A stretch of DNA of 64,000 bases from Picochlorum sp. 'celeri' (Eukaryota > Chlorophyta > Trebouxiophyceae), in the NCBI GenBank assembly GCA_010909725.1, contig JAACMV010000022.1:1302001-1366000 (forward strand). The letters run 5' to 3'. Of this stretch, positions 53,615-64,000 are shown piece after piece. The position numbers and the translations under genes were made by a program. The first letter of the stretch is position 1, and each line of letters opens with the position of its first letter. The notes under the pieces were generated by a model. It saw only the letters and a list, made by a program, of their open reading frames with translations. It ran no database searches and was not told where the DNA came from.

Positions 53615-56564
53615 CTACTCCCACGCATCAATCTCATCACGAGCAGAGGGCAGGGAGGATAACTTGACGTCGTCAGACGTGTCCATTAGCCCACTCTTTT
53701 CGAGATCCTGCGAGCCATTCTCAACAGTCATGATATCCTCAAGATCCATGCTGCTGAGAATATACTGAGGAGTATCACTATTCTCGTTCTTATACGTCGC
53801 AGAGGCCACTTCGAACAAACCCTGTTTGCCGCCGAGACCTGTTGATTGTGCAACAGAGGAAACGTGCTCCTGCCACTGAGATGTACCAGATGCTGGGCTC
53901 GTCTGGGCTAGTTGGTACCCTAATTGCTCAGCTAATTCGTACACACCTCCCCATTTTTCTATAGCTCTCGCAATATCGAAGCGATTGGCCCTCACAAAGT
54001 CATTCTTCAATGGCATGACCCCTGGTGGCAAATCGCTACTGAGGATGAACTCGTCAATCTCATGCTTCACATTCTCTATGGAATTCCAATATCCCCGAGG
54101 CTTTCGTGAGCAACTTTTTGATCCCCATCCCATCCGTTTTGCCACATTGGAAGCACCACCATGTGCAGACAGAGCCTTTTCTAAATCTGTGCGATGAGAA
54201 GCCCTCAACTCGGACCGTGACGGAATCATCCTGGTATCTCCATACGTTGCTTCCAATTCATCACGAAGCACCTCGAAATTTTTAATCATGTCTGCAAACA
54301 TTCGTACAATATGATTGGCATCTCCATAGGCTGCTATACGCCGAAAAAAGATATAAAAAATGTCAACACTGTAACGTACCTCCAAGTTTGGGCCTCTGCC
54401 TTGTTGGCACTATCACTCTGCCACCCTGCTCAATACGACGTCGTTCTACCTCGTATTTGATGGCCATCAGATTGTTGGGCATATCGTCAAACACCATTCC
54501 TTCCAGCAGCGGTTCAATGAAGCCAAACATGGATGCCTGGGTTGGTATGATGATCTCAACAGCATATTTCAACAGTGTCTGGGGACCAGCATAATCCTCC
54601 TGGACATCACCTACTACTTCTTGTATCGCCCATTTCCCCTGGAATTTCTCGACATCTCCTGCCACTTGTCGAAACTGGACTTCGCTGCACACACAGAGAG
54701 AGAGATACATGTTGATTAGCTGTACTCCTAGTATCATCATCATCATGATTACCATGTGTATCGAGATAAGATCCATCGTAGTAGTAACTCACCTGAATGG
54801 CTTTTCAACCAGGTCCATAACAGATTCGGCATGAAGGCACATGTAAAACATATTCTTGTATCCAACCTGCCTCACTCGCACCACATTTTCAGGCGCTGCT
54901 TTGGGAAGTCTGATTCGCTCACTAGAAGCCAGGTTGGGAATGAACTCTGCAAGCCTATTGTAGTCTGTGAGGACATCCCATACAAGCGAGGGAGGTGCAT
55001 TGATCCTAATTGCTGCAATGGACCTCCGATGCAAATAATCCAGGCCATCAAGCCTCCTCAAATGAATTTCAATATCATCATTGTTCTCTTCTGGCGACGA
55101 GCTTTTTCTGGAGTCGCCAGAAGCAACCCCAGAAAACATCAAGGCTTTCTTATTGTCGCCTGCTGCTAGAAAAGCGCTCCTTGTACAATCCCCTCCTGGC
55201 ATGGACATGGTCACACCATTGCTATCATCATCATCATCTCTTCCCAGAGCATCTCTCCCGGAAGAAGTCTTCTTTTTCTGCTCCAATTCATCATTGAGAG
55301 CTTCTTTCACAGACACATTTTCCGGAGCTCCTGAAGGCGGCAAAGGCACCCATGCAGTTCCCAAATAGGCAGACTTGGCTGCATCCATCACTGCCAAGCG
55401 ATTCTGTCTTTCTGCTGTGATTGGCGCCGATGCTGCATACGGGGATCCTCGGGGCCAAAATGGACCTTTCGAAGGCAATCGTGCCTCATCACCATCTTGC
55501 TCAGCATTCTCTCTGGAGGCATTCTCTATGGGCTGTGGAATGTCTGGGTTGACCTCTGTCCCAACCCAAGATGCCAATCCCGATGCTTTCAACCTTGCGT
55601 CAGACACAGACTCTGCTCGAGATGCTATGGCTCTAATATTCGATGGAAGCCCAGCCTTGATGATGTATGACGTAATCTGTGAAGGCAAACTGAATCGAGG
55701 CTGGATGCAAATGTCATACCTCAGAAATGTCGACATCTGTGCCGAGCTCGCCATGTTTGACTCGACAATCCACCGTCCATACAATTCTTCGAAATCACCA
55801 GAGACCATTCGGAACCGCACCTCCTTTCTCCATGACGACGACGTATCCACCTCTTCCACCTCGAGCTCCGCCTCCGCCTCCAGGCGCCACAGAATGCTCT
55901 GACTACACCCAACTTGACGTAGCCGCGTGACTCCAGGCTTGGCAGATGGCAACCTCTCACAAACCTCCAAATTCGGAACAAACCCTGGCAGAGCTTCATA
56001 ATCAGTCAACACACCCCAAACATCCTCCAATTGAGCTTGCACCCTAACCTCTGCCACAATACGTTTTGACCCATCCTTCCTTTTGTCATCATCATACATG
56101 TGGATCCCAGGTGATGATGATGATGATGATTGAGCTACATTATTATTATTATTAGTAGTAGTATAACGCCCCTCCTACACACAGCAGTATTTTGACATTA
56201 TCAGAGAGATCAATAGAAATGTAAAAGAAAAGCCAATCTCTACTATGGATTGACAATTAATCATTGAGAGATAACTCATACCTTGTTGTTGTTGTTCTCC
56301 AGCATCGTTGGCCAGTGCTCCATGGATGATGCATCCTTTCTCCTTCTTTTTCTTCTTCTTCTTCCTCAACACATGAGGAAATGATGATGATGATGATGAC
56401 GAGAATCGTGCACCATCATCGCCATGTGCAACAGCAAAGAGACTCGTGTTTCTTATAGAACGCCTTTGCCTCAAAGAAGAAGAACCTGAAGGCCTCTGTC
56501 CTCTACATACTTGATGAAGAGAGGCTGGCACATGCACCGTGAGTATGCTCCGCTCCACTGCCAT
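53615..56564 (-). CDS. Two-START-domain protein (COQ10/polyketide-cyclase-like)
   Basis: Four exons: 56282-56564, 54793-56174, 54380-54684 and 53615-54333. The first START-like domain (VWGVLTDYEALPGFVPNLEV) and second (VWDVLTDYNRLAEFIPNLA) each have the SRPBCC lipid-pocket pattern. A C-terminal region with two helical repeats (MGWGSKSCSRKPRGYW; LGYQLAQ) follows. This is the layout of a plant plastid protein with two polyketide-cyclase domains; ligand unknown. The N-terminus looks like a plastid transit peptide. Exons 2-4 join in frame from ATG 56099 (776 residues). Joining exon 1 leaves one base too many: a run of four C at 56169-56172 where the duplicate at 44023-45774 has three. With three the protein would be 895 residues. 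Confidence 0.8.
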
Positions 56565-56873
56565 CTACAATCCTATTTTTATCGATTCATTTGTCCTCTA
56601 GTGATAATAAAATGCGATACTCGTCTTCAGCGTCGTTGTCAAGCATCCACAGGCTGTCTTCTCTTGTTGTCATCGGGAAAATGCTCCCCGACTCTGTCCG
56701 TCTTTGGCGAATCCTACTACGATGAATCTATGGCTATCCTACTTGGTAGTAAAGACTTTATTGGAGAATGTTTACAAATGAAATACCATCGAGGCAGCCC
56801 TGTGGATGGTTCAAAACGACGCTCTGTAGGTGTTGCCCTCCTCCAATGCTCATGGTCCAAGGTTGGCCTTGAT
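55255..56873. repeat. Segmental duplication, copy 2
   Basis: Partner of 44480-46072. This copy sits in the complete two-START gene, so it is most simply the source and the other the derived copy. Beyond 56873 the two flanks are unrelated. The 425 bp from here to the LHCI gene contain no recognised gene. Confidence 0.9.
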
Positions 56874-57299
56874 GAGATACTGCATGCAGTGTGGATCATC
56901 ACCTGTTGCTAGACTGGACAGCAACTGCTCTCATCAATCAGAGACTCTGATTCAGAGCACACAGCATGCATGCAGTCTGCTCTCCATTGGGTCCGGGGAG
57001 CCTTTCTCTCATCATCAAGAAGGAAGAAGAAGCCAAGAAGAATGGAATATAACAATAATAATCGACCATCTTGTGTCCTTCAAACAGAGGTGTTGATGGG
57101 AAGAGAAAGATACGATGGGCTGTCCTGAAATCGGTCAAACCATCCCATCATAGTACATCCATGACCGATCATCACGAATGATTGGGTTTGGCAAAATCCA
57201 CACTGATCCAAATCCATTTGGATAGACAAAATCTCGTCTGCCTCGGCAAGGTGCTGTTATTTTCTTCTGTACAACGCTTGGTCGCATCACCCGTGAAAA

Positions 57300-58184
57300 A
57301 TGCAATCAACAGCTTCAATTAGCCGTACATCGGCCTTCGTTGGTCGCTCTAGGGCTCAGGTGCGTGTGATGAACATGGATTCCGTCGATTGCTTGGACAA
57401 GAGTCTTGCTCTCTCTCAGCACGCGAAAAGACGACTCATATGTTTTGATTATTAAAAGAATAAAATAGTCATAGGATCACGTGTATACCATGTGCAGGCC
57501 AGACGCTCTGCAGTGACTGTGTATGCTGCTGCTCGCCCTCTGTGGCAACCAGGAAGCACACCACCAGCCCATCTCGATGGATCTCTTCCAGGAGACTTTG
57601 GATTCGATCCTTTGAACCTTGGAGCAAACAAGGCTGCTCTGGACTGGTACCGTAATGCCGAGCTTCAGAACGGACGCTGGGCCATGGCTGGTGTTGCTGG
57701 CATCTTGATTCCAAACATCCTCACCAAGGCTGGCGTGTTGGATGTTCCAGACTGGTTTGTGGCTGGAAAGATTGCCCAGGAGAACTCTGCAATTCCATTC
57801 TCTTCTCTGCTCATGGTTCAGCTCTTCCTTCACAACTTTGTTGAGATCAAGCGTTGGGAGGACATGAAGAACCCAGGAAGCCAGGCAGAGCCAGGATCAT
57901 TCCTCGGATTCGAGTCTGCTTTCAAGGGAACTGGAGTTTCTGGATATCCAGGAGGTCCATTCGATCCTCTCGGCCTTGCATCTGGATCCAAAGAGAGCGT
58001 TGATGACCTCAAACTGAAGGAGATTAAGAATGGTCGCCTTGCCATGGTGGCCTTCCTTGGATTCGTTGCACAGCAGGCTGCCACAGGAAAGGGACCAGTC
58101 GACAACTTGTTGGATCATATCGCCTCTCCATGGGCAGTGAACTTTTGCACAAACGGAGTCTCCCTTCCAGTGAGCATTTTCTAA
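57300..58184 (+). CDS. Chlorophyll a/b-binding protein of photosystem I (LHCI type)
   Basis: Exon 1 (57300-57359) encodes MQSTASISRTSAFVGRSRAQ, a plastid transit start; exon 2 is 57498-58184; total 248 residues. Helix 1 has the signature AELQNGRWAMAGVAG and helix 3 has KEIKNGRLAMVAFLGF, both with the Glu-Arg pair that ties the helices. PGDFGFDPLNLG, a conserved YPGGPFDPLGL loop and TGKGPVDNL near the C-terminus point to the Lhca rather than Lhcb group. It binds chlorophyll and carotenoid around photosystem I. The helix-1 residue before GRWAM is Asn instead of His, as in Lhca proteins with red-shifted chlorophylls. A TGTAA, the green-algal polyadenylation signal, lies at about 58240. Confidence 0.9.
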
Positions 58185-58249
58185 GTTAGAAAGCACTGTT
58201 ATACACTGTGCTTGCATAAAGAATACACTTTTAGACGAATGTAAAGCGT

Positions 58250-58604
58250 TCAATTCGACAATGCGCGCTTTCGAGCCTCTTCTTCCTCTTGCATTGCTTT
58301 TTCCAACCGCTCCTCATACGGCGTGGTGCAGACCCGAATCGGTTTATCAATGGCATACTTGCTGCCTGCAGGTCAAGGCACACACAAGGGTCAGAAGGGC
58401 ATCTGAAATACGAAAACCAGACTCAGACTCCCTACCTGAGTTATCAATCCCTATTATTTGTTCATTATTTTCATCAAATACAAATTTGCAGCCAGCGTGT
58501 GGTGGAGTTGCTGGCTCTGGATGGCTCTTTGAGTCTTGGTCGTTGGGCATTTGCCCAACATCCTCCAGGACGTTTGGCTTTCCCAAACAACACAGAAACA
58601 CCAT
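58250..58604 (-). CDS. Small unknown protein, two exons
   Basis: Exons 58436-58604 and 58250-58365, GT-AG, join in frame to 94 residues. It starts MVFLCCLGKPNVLEDVG, with two adjacent cysteines that could be lipidated. The centre is CKFVFDENNEQIIGIDNSG and the end is a charged helix (PYEERLEKAMQEEEEARKRA). Supports for reality are the clean splice phases and codon-like composition. No family is recognised. It is tail-to-tail with the LHCI gene (66 bp between stops) and sits just past the end of the pantothenate kinase gene. Confidence 0.55.
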
Positions 58605-58656
58605 ATTTGTGTGTCTATATATTTTATATGTATTAAATAAATAATAAATCGACAAT

Positions 58657-61361
58657 TTAGGGCACACCATTGTCAAAACGACAGATACACTCGTATACAT
58701 TGCCGTTGAAAAGGCGCGATGCGAGGTGCTTGTTCTTGATCATGGCCAATTTGAGCACGTCACACTTTAGCTTTGCCGCAAAGTTTGTGTGGATCGATCT
58801 ACCCATACCTTCTATAATGACGAGATCTGTCCCGACTGTGGCATCTGCCACGTCCTTGCTCACACGAGTGAGATCCAGGCATGGGCTGCCCTGGCCATTC
58901 TCGACAACATACAGCCGGGGCTCTCTGGTAGCATCTGTTCTCGGCTGAGAATGCAAGGATGGCAGCGCTGGTACTGGACTGTCTTCTTTAGGGCTTTCCG
59001 ATGACGATGGAGGACTGGAATCGTTTCCGATGAGCATGGAGGACAAGTTTGTCATGGACGAGGGTCGTTGCATCATGCCAGGAGGAGGAGGAACACGGCC
59101 TCCATTGGCCACTTGTGCCGCAATCGCTGCCTTTCTCGCCTCTTTCATGATTGGACATATGTCTGAAGCTCTATCAACGACATCCACTAATTCGTTCAAG
59201 GTGATATCGTTTATGGCTGGGAGGGAATTGGCAGCCAAAACAACTTCACCTCCTCCTCTCAATATTTCCCGTGCCAGGGGAAAACAGCCAAGGACGACAT
59301 CTGCCCCTGCATTGTCAACAAAGATGAGACATCTGCGGTACGGGAATTTGAATTGCCCTTTTCCGTTGGTGTCCAAATCGCTCTTCGAAAGCCACACTTC
59401 GGCAAAGTCTGTGAGGTCATCAACCCTCCATGGTCGCTGGCTCAATCGTTCCCGAGCATGCTTGTACATTTCCAAAATAGTCGCTGTGTGATACAAATCT
59501 ACGCACGCTTTGGCACCCCAATCAAAAATATTTGCTGCAAGTACACCCTGGACCAATGACAACAGACGCGCAGGCGGTTCCAAGGTGTCAAGCTCGGCAA
59601 GCAAATCTGGCAGGGCCTCGAGCGCTGCAGCATTCTCACGAGCCTTGTCCATGCGATATACATCATCAAATCCAGCCTCACGCAAACATTCTTCTCTCAC
59701 TTCAAAAAGGTCAGAAAGATTTATTTGACCGAAAGAGCTTGACTGACTGCGGTATTTGGACAGGTACGAGTCTAATGATCTCCCAAATGAGGCTGCCCTC
59801 TGTATGGCATCCTTGGTGTTCTGTTGGCTTGATGCAGCCTTCTCCATCACTGTAGGTATTTGATCCTGTAAAACCCCAACCCAATATGCCATCTCAGCCG
59901 CATCTGCGTTGATGTCGATCGTATTTGCAACATACTTGCAACTTGTTGCGAGGAGAGGAAATGGCTCGCAGGTGGGCGTAAAATGCAACACCCCAACATG
60001 AAGATCAAACTTTTGCGACTGTAGTTCCTCAGATCCAGAATATTTAGGATGCGTTTCGAGCTGTGCAAGAGCGAGCTCGTGCTCTGTTTTGGCCGCCTCT
60101 GTAGCAGGCCTGACAGTCTCAATGAATTTGTCCACCCAAGCTTCAGACTTCTGTCCACTCTCCTCTCCATCCGAATTTTCGAGAGAGAATTTCTCCACGA
60201 AGCGAGCTCTTACTTTACTAGCTTCTGATGTCTTGTCTTTAACAGGTGAAATACCAGGAACGGCTTGCACCCTCATAAAGGCCCCCATCGCGCCAAGGAA
60301 TCCCTCGTGCCGCAAGAACATGGCTCCCATTTCCCCCTGTGACCAAAACCGAATAGCATACGATATCGTTTCCATGGTATATAAATGACCCCGAATGAAA
60401 AATCCACCAAAGAAAATCCTGGACAGATTGTATCGCTTGGCGTTGAGATAGGCCAACTGCCCAATATTGTATGAAATCATTCTCAACAGACTCATGGCAA
60501 TGTCTGCTGGATTGTAATCCTCAAGATTCTTCTCACTATGCAGCACCTTTCCAACGAAGATGCTATTGTATTCGCAGATAATCCTATAGACGCATAATCG
60601 CGGCCTCCATAGATGTCTCCAACCAACATGTCCACATTGGAATTATCCCCATGCGATGACAGCTCCAGCATCTCATCAAATGAGCTACACCCAGTCAACA
60701 ATCTCCCCAACCCCCAAAACGTCCCTCCACCCATATTAGTTCCACTAATTCTCTGGTACTCCCCCTCCCCATCCACGCGCACCATGGACACGCCACTCCC
60801 AATATTCACCAGCAGATAGGGATACACAGTCCCAGGATCAATATCAATAAAAGAAATCTCCCCATTCTCATACTGGAATGCCTCATTCCTCACAGCCTGC
60901 AAAAGAAAATTACACCCAGACACCATGCACGCCATCTCATCCTCCCGCTCCAGAATAATCCCCAATCTCTCCCTGAACAACTCTGCATACTTGAATGCCC
61001 CTCCCCCAGTAGCTTTGACTCTCATAGGCTTTCCAGAGTTCCTTCTCTTATGCAGCCGCTTGTTCTCTATAAAATCCATGCAATCATGTATCCTTGATGT
61101 CTCAAACTTCTCAAAACGAAGCTTGCCGCCCCCAGACTCGAGGGGATTCCTCACAAAGTAGGCCAACTTGATTAATGACCCACCGATATCCAGAGCTATG
61201 TGGGACACATACTCACTCTGATGGGGCAGAAATATACTAGGAGCATCCTTTCTATTCTCACCTGCGCCATACAATGCAATACTCACCCACCCATGCCTGA
61301 GCCAGTCAACGACAGCGGCATTCGCATACCTGAGAGCAGAGGACCGCACCGTGGAGACCAT
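58657..61361 (-). CDS. Pantothenate kinase fused to DUF89 phosphatase (plant PANK2 type)
   Basis: The type II pantothenate kinase half has IALDIGGSLIKLAYFVRN, ATGGGAFKYAELF, VNIGSGVSMVRVDG, SGTNMGGGTFWGLGRLL and DIYGGRDYASIGLSA. It catalyses ATP-dependent phosphorylation of pantothenate, the first step of coenzyme A synthesis. The DUF89 half has LIFVDNAGADVVLGCFPLAR, ANSLPAINDITLNEL and IEGMGRSIHTNF; in this family it is a metal-dependent phosphatase acting on 4'-phosphopantetheine and damaged forms. The fusion is typical of plants. One missing base near 60551-60555 (after TIASSL) breaks the frame; with one added base the gene would encode 901 residues. No intron fits there. Both halves are otherwise clean, so a sequence error is likely. 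Confidence 0.85.
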
Positions 61362-61881
61362 TCCTGACTGATCTGGGCCCCCTTGACATTGATATGGTCA
61401 TGATACTCATCCAAAGATGAGCGATGTCCCCAAGACTCTGTCTATCGACAGTCTCGGGACCCTCCCTATCCTGGTCTTTTTCGAAACCTTGTTCCATTCC
61501 CACTCATCTACTAATCCATCCCTTATAGAACCTGCGTGAAGAGTTGATGGATGAATTCTATTAATGCCATGGGCATTGCTGTTGCTGTTCTTGTTCAATG
61601 CAATGAGGTCTCTGACTTTGACTTGAGCCATCCCAGCTGCACTGCAGCTGAGAAATCTAAGGACTGGAATTGGCAAGGGTCCAATCCATCCCTGGTATCG
61701 CTAGCAGAACAATTATTACTGAATAAAACTTTTTATTATCAAGTATTCGAAGAGAACCATGCCCTCATTACAGCAGAAACAACAAAGCCATTGAGAGAGA
61801 TTCGCTCACGGAATTGGTTAGAAACTACAGGCTATTCTTACACACCCTGCTACTAGGGGAATATTTATATAGATAGACACC

Positions 61882-62708
61882 ATGTCGACGCCGGGGAGCA
61901 CTGTGGCACGGCCGAAACCGTGGGAGCGACAGAGTCGAGTAGAGGGGGACGTCGTCTCCTGCTGCGGAGGGGGCAGCCAAGCCATGGGAAGCATCGCGAC
62001 CTGCGTCATCTGTGGAGACTGTGGTGCCAGAGTCGTCGGCGGGGCCGTCTCAGCAGCCGGCTGCGAGGCCTTGGGAGGCGGGTCATGGGAATCAGGGTGG
62101 GGTGGTGATGACGACAGGGAGTCCGTACTACTACCAGAGGCCTGGGAGTTATGGGTTGTATGGGAATAGTGGCATGTATGGCAATAGCGGTATGTATGGG
62201 AATAGCAATATGTATGGCAACAGTATGTATGGCAATGGCGGTATGTATGGCAACAGTATGTACGGCAATAGCATGTATGGTGGCAGTATGTACGGGCCCT
62301 ATAGCAGCATGTATGGCATGAATCCCATGGGCAGTATGTATGGCCGTCCCATGCCGGGTGGAGGAGATCCCAACGCACCTTCAGCGTGGCAGGCCATGTT
62401 GGGTGGCATTGGCAGCATGGTTCAACTTTTTTGGCAGGCTGTCCTTCTTGGTGGATGAGAATGCACATGCTGTGCACTTTTTCATCAGTGCATTGTTACA
62501 ATTACTAGATAGGTTTGGATCTCTGTATGGAGAGCTGGCCAGATTCATACTGCGACTGTTGGGGTTGCGTAGAAAGGAATCCACCATGCAGCACAAGGAG
62601 GCCAGCAGCATGCAGCATGTTGAAATCCAAAGACATTTGATGCGACGTGGCAGAATACAATGCGCAATTGAATTAATCAATGTATATAATACTTGTAATA
62701 GAAAGTGA
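61882..62708 (+). CDS. PEX13: Peroxin-13 (peroxisomal docking membrane protein)
   Basis: It begins MSTPGSTVARPKPWERQ. Three (K/R)PWE motifs precede a run of MYGNS/MYGGS repeats (about 62165-62340). Then comes the conserved membrane domain FGRLSFLVDENAHAVHFFIS, LLDRFGSLYGELARFILRLL, which identifies plant-type PEX13. It forms the import pore with PEX14 in the peroxisome membrane. The plant version lacks the SH3 domain of yeast and animals, as does this one. Two extra bases in homopolymers break the frame: the G5 run at 61944-61948 and the T6 run at 62427-62432. Without them the gene encodes 274 residues. The 520 bp before the start hold no recognised gene. Confidence 0.8.
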
Positions 62709-62789
62709 TTTCAAATCGAATAAACGCGGTTTGGGTGGACAATTTCTCGACATCCAGCATTATTACGACAAGGATTTGCTTTGGAATCA

Positions 62790-64000
62790 ATGAGTCATTT
62801 CAAATACGTGGTACTTGGAGGAGGGTAATAGCTCTGGATATGCTGCCAGGCAGTTTGTGAATCTGGGGTGGTGGTCCAAGGGAGCTCTGCATCATTACAA
62901 ATGAAGCCTACGTGTCATACGAGAGGCCTGCGCTGAGCAAGCGTACTTGTTTCCAGACAAGCCAGCGAGGCTTCCAGGGTTTCATACCTGTGTTGGTGGC
63001 GGTGGTGAACGGCAGGATCCAGACTGGTATGCCAAGCATGGGATTGAGTTTATGGTGTCAACTCAGGTGACAGAGTTGGACAAGGAAGAAAAGGTTGTCA
63101 AGACGGACCAGGGGGAGAGCATTTCGTATGATACGCTCATCATCGCGACGGGGGCACGGGTGAGTTTGATGTATCTATTTTCTTCTTCTGACACGTTGAT
63201 TGAGCATATATACTTTTGTTTCCATGCGCAGCCAGTGACTCTGTGGGATCTCAAGGCTCCTGGGGCGGATTTGAAAGGTATATACTACCTCAGGAATGTG
63301 CAGGATGCTGACGCACTGATTGATGGTATTGCAAAGGCCAAAGAAAAGGTGGCAAGGCGGTCTGTATTGGGGGAGGGTACATTGGGATGGAATGTGCTGC
63401 TGCCCTGGCCATGAATAATCTGGAGGTGACCATGGTGTTTCCTGAATCCAGGCTTTTTGAGAGGCTTTTTACTCCAGAGATTGCCGAATTTTATGAGAAG
63501 TTTTACGCAGAAAAGGGCATTACACTGGTGAAGGGTGCGCTCTGCAAGTCGCTTGAAGGAGATGAGACTGGATCAGTGACAACAGCAGTGTTGGACAATG
63601 GAACCAAAGTACAGTGTGACCTCGTTGTGGTGGGTATTGGCGCCAGGCCTAATACTGAAATATTCAAAGGGCAAGTTGACCTAGTTGATGGGCCACCGGG
63701 AGGTATTAAAGTGAACAGCAAGTTGCAGACGAGTGATGAAAACATTATGCAATTGGCGATGTGGCAGCCTTTCCACAGTCCTTGGAAGGGGGCAAGCTGA
63801 CACGCCAGGAGCACGTGGTGAATTGTCGGACATCAGCAGCATATGCCATGTCATCAGCCATGGGGTGAAAAAGTGGGGGATTACGAGTATTTGCCATACT
63901 TTTACAGTAGAGTGTTCTCTCTCGTGGCAGTTCTATGGATCTTCTGATGCAGAGGCAGTGACCCACTTTGGTGACATGGCATCTGGTAAATTCGGTGCTT
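62790..64000 (+). CDS. Monodehydroascorbate reductase, partial, many indels
   Basis: It starts MSHFKYVVLGGG (FAD-binding), followed by NSSGYAARQFVNLG, YVSYERPALSK, LFPDKPARLPGFHTCVGGGG, LIIATGAR, then after an intron (about 63160-63231) PVTLWDLKAPGADLKGIYYL, IGGGYIGMECAAALAMNN (NADH-binding) and YAIGDVAAFPQ. It regenerates ascorbate from its radical with NAD(P)H in the ascorbate-glutathione cycle. At least seven one-base shifts are needed to read it (near 62824, 62865, 62940, 63355, 63745, 63870 and 63915). Residues between shifts stay family-like. The gene runs off the window end. Subcellular site cannot be judged; no transit peptide is seen. Confidence 0.8.

Noticed and set aside
61818..62477. 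Minus-strand frame of 219 codons rich in Cys, His and Tyr
   Set aside because: It is the antisense reading of the MYGNS-type repeats and PWE motifs of PEX13.

Overview
The window is nuclear DNA of a eukaryotic green (chlorophyll a/b lineage) alga. It holds an LHCI-type chlorophyll-binding protein gene, a plant-type fused pantothenate kinase/DUF89 gene, peroxin-13 with the plant MYGNS-like repeat, monodehydroascorbate reductase, a UDP-glucose 4,6-dehydratase of the plant RHM type and a TBL/PMR5-like gene. Genes have short GT-AG introns (about 65-140 nt). No bacterial-style operons, rRNA, tRNA or CRISPR arrays were recognised. The species cannot be named from sequence alone; an early-diverging unicellular green alga is the best guess.

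Layout. 1-9 kb: a gene-less stretch with clustered palindromes, a TBL-like gene, a truncated D5-like SF3 helicase with a remnant of a partner ORF, and a five-exon large glycosyltransferase. 9-20 kb: mobile-element territory (KDZ-like transposase, LINE fragments, an intact pogo-type transposase, a decayed hAT transposase). 20-27 kb: a GT2/TPR glycosyltransferase, a tyrosine-recombinase element with three blocks of short iterated motifs, and a sulfotransferase-like gene. 27-42.7 kb: three LINE copies and a MULE-type transposase. 42.8-64 kb: gene-rich. It contains the UDP-glucose dehydratase, a START-domain gene duplicated so that one copy became a START/thioredoxin-like fusion, two paralogous secreted-protein genes between the two START copies, the LHCI gene, a small unknown gene, pantothenate kinase/DUF89, PEX13 and MDHAR (cut by the window end).

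The most unusual signal is not a gene. Short stretches (50-200 bp) of non-coding DNA consist of several different perfect palindromes of 10-20 bp laid end to end or overlapping (1033-1061, 1386-1473, 1659-1688, 5586-5691, 5825-5850, 16999-17051, 48499-48693, 51721-51789). Several lie a few hundred bases upstream of a gene start, including both secreted-protein paralogues. The palindromes differ in sequence from each other, so what is shared is the symmetry. I do not recognise this as a named repeat class. A second candidate system is the tyrosine recombinase / SF3 helicase / spliced partner ORF family, tied together by a shared iterated ACCACTTTTACC-type motif.

Quality note. Otherwise intact genes at 54-64 kb (START gene copy 2, pantothenate kinase/DUF89, PEX13, MDHAR) carry single-base indels, several of them in homopolymers. 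The codons on both sides stay family-like, which looks more like consensus error than decay.
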